Source of the DNA: CAYUQT01 sp964596165
GTDB lineage: Bacteria; Planctomycetota; Phycisphaerae; UBA1845; JAFGLZ01
Length of the DNA stretch: 60,599 nucleotides
Reading direction: 5' to 3'
NCBI GenBank assembly: GCA_964596165.1
Contig: CAZQTW010000039.1
Location: 1-60,599 of the forward strand
Shown here: one piece after another, positions 54,468-60,599 of the stretch
Position numbering within the stretch: the first letter of the stretch is position 1
Layout of the letters: the number at the start of each line of letters is the position of its first letter
Position numbers and translations under genes: made by a program
The notes under the pieces: model-generated
Database searches by the model: none
Told to the model about the DNA's origin: nothing
What the model saw: the letters and a program-made list of their open reading frames with translations, nothing else

Positions 54468-55532
54468 TCATTTCTTGCCGGTCTTGAGAATCGCCGCTTC
54501 ATCGAAGACCGCGTGATTGATGACCGTTCGCCCGTGAGACGTGAACACCACGTGGATCTTGCCGTCCCGCGTCTGGATGGCGTAGGGGTACGCGTAGTCG
54601 AACGGACCGACCGCGATGTTCCGCCGGTACGGGTACGTCTTGTCGTTGTCGGTCGAGATGGCGACGGTCAGCGGCGTCCGATCGTTCATGCTGTCGTTGT
54701 AAACCAGAAGGAGGTGACCGTTGCGAAGCTTGATGAAATCGACGGCGGCGTTCGGATTGGGGAACATCGAGTCTTTCCCTTCGCTCCACGTCCGCCCGCC
54801 GTCGTGTGATTCGGAACGAACGAGGTAGCCGTCGGTCCTCGGCGCATAGTCCCCGCCGCGACGGCAGTAACAGATCAGATGCTTCTCGTCGATCTGCACG
54901 ACGGCCGGTTGGATGTTGCCCATTCGCGAACGAATCCGCGTGCTCTCCATCCACGTGTGCGTCTTGGGGTTGTAGCGGAGGAACAGGGAGGTGCTGTCCT
55001 TGCCCACCCTCTCGCGATCGTGCCCTGTCTCATGGTAGATCGGCAACAGGTAGTCCCCGTCGCTCAGGACGATGGGTTGTCCGCGGACCATGAGCCCCTC
55101 CTCGAAGCTGAGCATCAGCGGATCCGACCACGTGTGTGCCCCGTCCTTCGATAGCTTCGCCTTGATCCGAGAGTGGGACCACGTGTCGCCGTATCGAGTG
55201 AGGTAGAACAGCCAGACCCAGCCGTTCGGTGCCTGCCAGACAACCGGATTGCCGTCCGACAGGAACGGCGTATCGGCGATCACCTCCGGTTTCGACCATC
55301 GGTCCTGGCCCTTCTTCAACCTCGCGCCGTAGTCGGCCGTGTCGATGTCGTACTCGCCCGATCCGCCGTAAAAAGCCAGGTAGAGGTCGCCGTTCTCCAA
55401 TTCGGTGATCGACGCCGGGTGCTTGTACCTGCACGGCGTCTCGGGGCCGAAGACCCGGTCGATCCGGATGTCGTCGGCGGCCGGCAGAACCATCGGAAGT
55501 CCCACCCATCCAAGCCACAAGGCAATTGCCAT
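54468..55532 (-). CDS. Sialidase-fold exported protein, 2
   Basis: 354 residues with a signal peptide (MAIALWLGWVGLPMVLPAAD). Beta-propeller blades with Asp boxes SKDGAHTW and SHDGGRTW; degenerate blades elsewhere. GGGAGG upstream. Common in planctomycete carbohydrate clusters; catalytic activity uncertain. It is divergent from the very large GH-like gene at 55808. Confidence 0.8.
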   Translation of the reverse strand: MAIALWLGWVGLPMVLPAADDIRIDRVFGPETPCRYKHPASITELENGDLYLAFYGGSGEYDIDTADYGARLKKGQDRWSKPEVIADTPFLSDGNPVVWQAPNGWVWLFYLTRYGDTWSHSRIKAKLSKDGAHTWSDPLMLSFEEGLMVRGQPIVLSDGDYLLPIYHETGHDRERVGKDSTSLFLRYNPKTHTWMESTRIRSRMGNIQPAVVQIDEKHLICYCRRGGDYAPRTDGYLVRSESHDGGRTWSEGKDSMFPNPNAAVDFIKLRNGHLLLVYNDSMNDRTPLTVAISTDNDKTYPYRRNIAVGPFDYAYPYAIQTRDGKIHVVFTSHGRTVINHAVFDEAAILKTGKK

Positions 55533-55718
55533 GACCGGTTGCCTCCCACGGTCCGCCGACGGCCCGGACCCCGGTGGGCACTATCGAACGAGACGGTATC
55601 CGTGTCAACACCCGGCGGCCTTCATCGGGGCCCCCGCCGGTGTACCCGATGCCGACGCCCCTCGTGCCGGGGCGAGCCTGTCGCTTAATGAAGACTCTCC
55701 CATTTCGCGTGCCGAGCG

Positions 55719-55724
55719 TATAAT
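55719..55724 (+). promoter_or_regulatory. -10 element of the very large GH-like gene
   Basis: Perfect TATAAT within GAGCGTATAATGCGCAG, 84 bp before the start; no recognisable -35. Confidence 0.4.
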
Positions 55725-55807
55725 GCGCAGCCGAACAGGGCCGCTTTCCGGGTGGAGGCTTGCCCAAAACGTCTATTGGAAGCGGTCGGATAGGGAGGTG
55801 TGGGCAG

Positions 55808-58800
55808 ATGGGTCGGAAACGTGTCGGCGTTGCCGTCCGCGCGCCGGTCGTCGTCGGCGTGCTCTGCGCCTGGGCGAGCGCGGCGGAGCAAGACGTGCCC
55901 TATGGCTTACCCAAGGCAGCCTGGCCGCAGGCCATGGGAAACCATCGCGCCGGCGTCCGGGTCGCCGAAAAAGCGGAGGCCGTCTGGGCCCATGTCCTCT
56001 GGCGCAGACACGATCCGACCCCCGAAGCCAAGGACGTCGTGGTCGTCGATGCGGCCACCGGCAAGGTGGTCAAGAACGTTGTCCGGGCGGCAATCAATCG
56101 CGAATTCGGCGACATCATCTTCCAACCTCCCACGGCTCCGGGTGAGTATTACATCTACTACATGCCGTACACCGAGTCGCCCCTGCAACACGCCTGGACC
56201 ACCCAATACACGACGCCGCAATCCACGGCCGATCGGGGTTGGCTTGAGCGCAACGCCCTGTCGCCTCAAAAACTCACCGAGGGCAAGTGGCAATCCCTGC
56301 CCAAGGCCAAGGTTCTCGAATTCCAGGCTCGAAGCGAGTTCCATCGCTTTGAGCCGATGGAGGTGATTGCCACCGCGCAAGAGACCGAGGAACTGCTCGC
56401 CAGGCACAACGATGTCTCCTACCTCCTCTTCCCGGAGGATCGTCGGTATCCGATCCGCATGACCGACGATCTGCCCTCACGCTGGATTCGCAGCGGACCA
56501 ACCCTCGAATTCCGAGACAAGGTCAAACGCGGCGAGTTCTATGTGTTCCAGATCGGCGTCTACGCCTGCAAAAAGGCCATTGAAGACGTGGCCGTCGGGT
56601 ACTCCGACATCAAATCGCCCGAGGGGAAGGCGATTCCGGCCTCGGCATTCCGGTGCTTCAACATCAGCGGCACCGATTGGCTCGGCCGTCCGATCAAGAG
56701 ATCCTTCGATGTGGCGGCGGGCAAGGTCCGGGCCCTATGGTTCGGCGTTCAGATACCCACGGACGCCGCATCGGGAGAGCACACGGCCACCGTGACGATT
56801 ACGCCGAAAGCCGCGCCTCCGTCCGAAGTGAAGCTCTCACTCCACATCTCGAATGACGTGATCGAGGACTGCGGCGACGCCGACCTCTGGCGCCTCGCCC
56901 GTCTACGTTGGCTGGATTCCACCGTCGGTTTGGATGATGAACCCACGGCTCCCTATACGCCGCTCACAATCGATGCAAGGACCGTCTCGTGTCTGGGACG
57001 CACCGTCCGTTTCGGCGCGACAGGCCTGCCCGAAAGCATTCGGAGCCGTTTCACGAAAACCGGCCGCCTGGACGCGCCCCCTCAGCAACACGAGAACACG
57101 GGCCGGGAGATTCTCGCCGGGCCCATCCGCATGGCCGTTCAGACCGCCGAAGGTATCATCCAGTGGGTCGGCGGCGAGCCCGCGCTCGCTCAGAATGCCC
57201 CCGGGGCCGTCACGATCACGTCGAGCAGTCGGGGCGGGCCCCTGAGTCTGTCCTGCCGGACGAAAATGGAATCCGACGGCTACCTCAACTGTTCCGTGAC
57301 GCTGAAGACGACGCAACCCGTCGATCTGGGCGATGTCCGACTGGAAATCCCCTATCGTTCGGATGCCGCGACCTACATGATGGGCCTCGGTCGCAAAGGC
57401 GGCTTGCGCCCCAAGGATTGGAATTGGACCTGGGACGCCGGGCGGGCAAACAACACCGTTTGGCTGGGCGCCCCCGATGCGGGCCTCTACTGCAAGCTCA
57501 AAGGACCTCAAGACACCTGGGACATCCACAACCTGACCGCCGGAATCCCGCCGTCATGGGGTAACGGGGGGAAGGGCGGTTGCACCATAAGCGAGGACGG
57601 GAAAGACACCGTCCTTCTCCGCGCCCATACGGGACCTCGTACCCTCAAGCCGAACGACGAACTCGAACTCCGTTTCGGCCTGCTGATCACGCCGGTCAAG
57701 CCGCTCGATCCGGACCACTGGAAGCAACGCTACTATCATGCCTACGCCCCGCCCGAGAAGGCCGTCCAGTCCGGTGCAAACATCATCAACGTCCACCACG
57801 GCAACGAGATCAACCCCCACATCAACTATCCCTTCGTGACGGCCGACAAACTGGCGGCGTACGTCCGCGACGCCCATGCCAAGGGCGTCAAGGTCAAGAT
57901 CTACTACACCGTTCGCGAGCTGAGCAACTATGCCGCGGAGTTGTGGCCCCTTCGCAGCCTGGGTTACGAGGTCTTCACCGACGGTCCCGGCGGCGGCCAT
58001 TCGTGGCTTCACGAGCACCTCGTCTCACACTACACCTCGGCGTGGCATCAGCCCCTCGCCGACGGAGAGGTGGACGCGGCCATTGCCACCACCGGTCTTT
58101 CCCGCTGGCACAACTATTACCTGGAAGGGCTGGGCTGGCTCCTTCGAAACGCCCAGATCGACGGCCTCTATCTGGACGGCATCGGCTACGATCGCGAAAT
58201 CATGAAGCGGGTCCGAAAGATCATGGATCGAAACCGCCCCGGGTGCCTGATCGACTTCCATTCGGGAAATGAGTTTCCCTTCAACGACATGCGACTGAGC
58301 CCCGCCTGCAAGTACATGGAGCATTTCCCCTTCATCAACAGCCTTTGGTTCGGAGAGGGGTACGACTACAACGAAACGCCGGACTACTGGCTGGTGGAGG
58401 TCTCCGGCATCCCCTTCGGTCTCTTCGGCGAAATGCTCGAGGGGAACGGCAATCCCTGGCGGGGCATGATCTACGGCATGTCCGCTCGCTACTACAGCGG
58501 CGCCGATCCCAAGCATATCTGGAAGCTCTGGGATGAGTTCGGCATTCAGGATGCTACCATGTTCGGATACTGGACGGATTCCTGCCCCGTGAAAACCGAT
58601 CACCCTGATGTCCTGTCGACGGCCTACTGCAAGAAAGGCAAGGTTCTGGTCTCACTGGCCAGTTGGGCCAAGACCCCCGTTCGCTGCAAGCTCAAGGTGG
58701 ACTGGAAGGCAATCGGTCTGGACCCCGAGAAGGCCGGCCTCTACGCACCGTCCGTCCCCGCGTTCCAGTGGGCGACCCTCTTCAAGCCCTCTGAGGAAAT

Positions 58801-59461
58801 CCCCGTTCAGCCCGCGCGTGGCTGGCTCCTGATTATCGACGAACAAAAACACGAGATCCCCGCGAGCGCCGATGCCTACTCGTCGCGAAACCTGCTCCTC
58901 GAAGACCGTTTCGACGGCGACCGCCTACGAGAGGGGTGGGGGATGCAACTCTCCGCACAACCGAACACCAGGCTCGGAATCCATCAAGGCCAATTACTCT
59001 TCGATACGACGGCCAACGGTGCTGCCTTCGTGGAACGTCCGCTGCCGGCCGGCGCCACACTGGTCGAGTGCCGGGTTTTCTCGGGAACTGACGACGGGGC
59101 TTCATGGGGACCCGGGCTCTGCGTGGTCTGGCCTCAAAAGAGCCTGCGAATCAACGTGCGATCCGACGGGCGCTTCGGCGTCGACGACGGGGCTACGCAG
59201 GTGTTCGGTGGGACGACAACGAAGAACGCCTGGTACTTTCTGCGCATTCGGTTGGAGGAAGACGCGGTGCTGGCCGAGGCCTCCGTGGACGGCCGCCTGT
59301 GGGAGACCATCCACAGCGCCCCGCGCGGAGAGTTCCCGGGCGATCCCGTGGTGATTCGCGTCGGAAAGATGAGCCCGGGCGGCAAATGCGAAGACTTCGC
59401 CACCGTCGGTCCGCCGGGCACATGCGCGCTCGACGATCTCCGCGTGTTCGGCAAGAAATGA
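55808..59461 (+). CDS. Very large secreted GH-like protein (DUF6067/GH123-like)
   Basis: 1217 residues from ATG 55808, with a signal peptide (VAVRAPVVVGVLCAWASAAE). Residues 100-350: beta-rich. Residues 640-960: TIM barrel with NVHHGNEINPHINYPF, KVKIYYTVRELSNYAAE, DGLYLDGIGYDREIMKRV and FHSGNEFPFND, matching the DUF6067/GH123-related proteins of planctomycetes. From about 1030: LamG/DUF1080-like lectin domain (LLLEDRFDGDRLREGWGMQ to FATVGPPGTCALDDLRVF). Start preceded by GGGAGGTG. Substrate unknown; activity inferred from fold only. Confidence 0.72.
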   Translation: MGRKRVGVAVRAPVVVGVLCAWASAAEQDVPYGLPKAAWPQAMGNHRAGVRVAEKAEAVWAHVLWRRHDPTPEAKDVVVVDAATGKVVKNVVRAAINREFGDIIFQPPTAPGEYYIYYMPYTESPLQHAWTTQYTTPQSTADRGWLERNALSPQKLTEGKWQSLPKAKVLEFQARSEFHRFEPMEVIATAQETEELLARHNDVSYLLFPEDRRYPIRMTDDLPSRWIRSGPTLEFRDKVKRGEFYVFQIGVYACKKAIEDVAVGYSDIKSPEGKAIPASAFRCFNISGTDWLGRPIKRSFDVAAGKVRALWFGVQIPTDAASGEHTATVTITPKAAPPSEVKLSLHISNDVIEDCGDADLWRLARLRWLDSTVGLDDEPTAPYTPLTIDARTVSCLGRTVRFGATGLPESIRSRFTKTGRLDAPPQQHENTGREILAGPIRMAVQTAEGIIQWVGGEPALAQNAPGAVTITSSSRGGPLSLSCRTKMESDGYLNCSVTLKTTQPVDLGDVRLEIPYRSDAATYMMGLGRKGGLRPKDWNWTWDAGRANNTVWLGAPDAGLYCKLKGPQDTWDIHNLTAGIPPSWGNGGKGGCTISEDGKDTVLLRAHTGPRTLKPNDELELRFGLLITPVKPLDPDHWKQRYYHAYAPPEKAVQSGANIINVHHGNEINPHINYPFVTADKLAAYVRDAHAKGVKVKIYYTVRELSNYAAELWPLRSLGYEVFTDGPGGGHSWLHEHLVSHYTSAWHQPLADGEVDAAIATTGLSRWHNYYLEGLGWLLRNAQIDGLYLDGIGYDREIMKRVRKIMDRNRPGCLIDFHSGNEFPFNDMRLSPACKYMEHFPFINSLWFGEGYDYNETPDYWLVEVSGIPFGLFGEMLEGNGNPWRGMIYGMSARYYSGADPKHIWKLWDEFGIQDATMFGYWTDSCPVKTDHPDVLSTAYCKKGKVLVSLASWAKTPVRCKLKVDWKAIGLDPEKAGLYAPSVPAFQWATLFKPSEEIPVQPARGWLLIIDEQKHEIPASADAYSSRNLLLEDRFDGDRLREGWGMQLSAQPNTRLGIHQGQLLFDTTANGAAFVERPLPAGATLVECRVFSGTDDGASWGPGLCVVWPQKSLRINVRSDGRFGVDDGATQVFGGTTTKNAWYFLRIRLEEDAVLAEASVDGRLWETIHSAPRGEFPGDPVVIRVGKMSPGGKCEDFATVGPPGTCALDDLRVFGKK

Positions 59462-59494
59462 CTTGTGGGAGTGGGAGGGGGTGCCCGTGTCTGT

Positions 59495-59500
59495 TATAAT
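59495..59500 (+). promoter_or_regulatory. -10 element before the prepilin-like gene
   Basis: Perfect TATAAT 100 bp before the start codon; no paired -35. Another example of an isolated -10 in this window. Confidence 0.4.
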
Positions 59501-59600
59501 GACCCTATAGACTAGTCGGGTATGGTGGTATCCTCTCCGATGGTCGGCGAATGCGGGTTGTCTCTTGGGGTAGTCCCCGTTGCAGAGAAGGGGGCTTCCA

Positions 59601-60542
59601 ATGGCCGGTCGGTGTCGTGCCTTCACGCTGATCGAGTTGCTGGTCGTCGTGGCGATCATTGCCCTGCTAATCGCCATCCTCTTGCCGTCGTTGAGCCAGG
59701 CCCGCGCACAGAGTAGAACGACGCTGTGCGCCAGTCGCATGTCACAGCAGACGCGGTCGCTCCTGATGTACGCGGAGGACTTCGCCGAACGGCCTCCATT
59801 CATCGCGATGGGTATGGACAATCCTTCTCAGCACGTCGAAGAGTACAAACTGGAGGACTGGATTTCCAAGGATATGGATCAGATGTGGACTGCTCCGGAG
59901 GCCGACTGGCCGCCGGGCAAGTGTCCCCGCAGCGGCTCTCTCTTTCCCTACTCCCGATTTGAGAGTCTCTATCGCTGCCCGGAGTTCGAACGACTGCCGA
60001 ACAAGACACAGAGCATATTCAACTACACGCGCAATTTGTTCGGAAGGTACGTCATCTTTCCCTGGGAACCCGGCGGCAACATGTACTACGGCGTCTTCGG
60101 CTTCGGCCACATCCTGAGGCCCGCCGAGGTCCACGCGCCCTCACAGATGTTCATGCTTGTGGACGAAAGCTGGCAGTTCCACGTGGCCGATGTGACCTAC
60201 TACCAGACCCGGTACATGGACGGACCCCGATGCGCGGACCCGATCTACTTTCCCTTCACGGATGAATTCGGTCAGTACCACGGACCCGCGATACGAGGGG
60301 TGGGCGTTCAGCGCTCCGCCGAGGGGCTCCCGGTCCCTCCGGCGATCAAACGAGCCGGTATCAGCTACTATGACGGCCACGTCGGCTTTGAACGCGACAG
60401 GGTTCCAGGGCGAAACCTGAGCGAGGTCTTTACTTGGATCGGCGTGGCCATCGACTGGGCCCTCGACGTCATTTTCGCGCAGAGGGGCGTGATGCCTACG
60501 CCGGAACAAATTGCCGAAGCCCTCAGTCACGCGTTCGATTGA
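59601..60542 (+). CDS. Prepilin-type (pseudopilin-like) secreted protein
   Basis: 313 residues. N-terminal prepilin signal with cleavage at A|FTLIELLVV (Ala instead of Gly at -1) and a hydrophobic helix to LLPSLSQAR. The C-terminal globular part (YYDGHVGF) resembles the H-x9-DG ending of planctomycete prepilin-like proteins. AAGGGGG before the ATG. Family role: processed by a prepilin peptidase; function at the cell surface unknown. Confidence 0.9.
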   Translation: MAGRCRAFTLIELLVVVAIIALLIAILLPSLSQARAQSRTTLCASRMSQQTRSLLMYAEDFAERPPFIAMGMDNPSQHVEEYKLEDWISKDMDQMWTAPEADWPPGKCPRSGSLFPYSRFESLYRCPEFERLPNKTQSIFNYTRNLFGRYVIFPWEPGGNMYYGVFGFGHILRPAEVHAPSQMFMLVDESWQFHVADVTYYQTRYMDGPRCADPIYFPFTDEFGQYHGPAIRGVGVQRSAEGLPVPPAIKRAGISYYDGHVGFERDRVPGRNLSEVFTWIGVAIDWALDVIFAQRGVMPTPEQIAEALSHAFD

Positions 60543-60599
60543 TGGTAACCGTCCGGCCAAGCACATCTTCAACGGGATTGCGGATTGGGACACCATGCC

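Overview
The window (about 60.6 kb, GC-rich) reads as a chromosomal segment of a planctomycete or a close relative in the PVC group. The sequence-based reasons are: prepilin-type proteins with an A|FTLIELL N-terminus, a ceramidase-like hydrolase, BNR/sialidase-fold and very large secreted glycoside hydrolases with low-complexity signal peptides, a Tat-exported Gfo/Idh/MocA oxidoreductase, MoxR/VWA pairs, and a fatty-acid-type cassette with paired ketosynthases. No lineage assignment is certain from one window.

Layout. 1-5320: end of rpoC followed by rpsL and rpsG, closed by a strong terminator; fusA and tuf do not follow. 5320-7290: a decayed strip with a frameshifted protein remnant, a micro-ORF with a perfect Shine-Dalgarno and a 12-bp hairpin, a VapBC-type toxin-antitoxin pair with its own operator/promoter, and a truncated glycosidase-like fragment. 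7296-9730: trpB and, divergently, a corrinoid-type regulator whose cobalamin-ligand His is replaced by Glu. 10121-18765 (+): ceramidase-like hydrolase, two tandem TolB-type propeller proteins, a sulfatase-modifying-factor-like lipoprotein, an AlgI-like MBOAT O-acyltransferase with its SGNH partner, and a PilZ-receiver protein with a degenerate HPt tail. 18822-34644: a polysaccharide assembly and export locus: ABC permease/ATPase (Wzm/Wzt type), a 1607-residue methyltransferase-coiled coil-triple glycosyltransferase protein, two paralogous polytopic GT-C-like enzymes, three more glycosyltransferases and UDP-GlcNAc 2-epimerase. 35191-41542: zinc-ribbon protein, Gfo/Idh/MocA oxidoreductase, VWA/AAA+ pair and a lipocalin. 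41618-48189: secreted carbohydrate-active proteins. 48249-49673: plsC and cmk. 50070-54304: a five-gene acyl cassette (hotdog, ACP, hotdog, ketosynthase-like with lost histidines, full ketosynthase). 54468-60542: another sialidase-fold protein, a very large GH-like protein and a prepilin-like protein.

How it may fit together (inference): the Wzm/Wzt exporter plus the giant multi-module enzyme look like an ABC-dependent cell-surface glycan system in which polymerisation, a coiled-coil spacer and a terminating methyltransferase lie on one chain; the neighbouring MBOAT/SGNH pair could O-acetylate a glycan, and the PilZ-REC protein could tie production to c-di-GMP and phosphorylation. The acyl cassette is the second candidate for unusual biochemistry: one ketosynthase keeps all catalytic residues, its partner keeps the Cys but lacks both His, resembling the alpha/beta logic of type II polyketide synthases with a different residue pattern.
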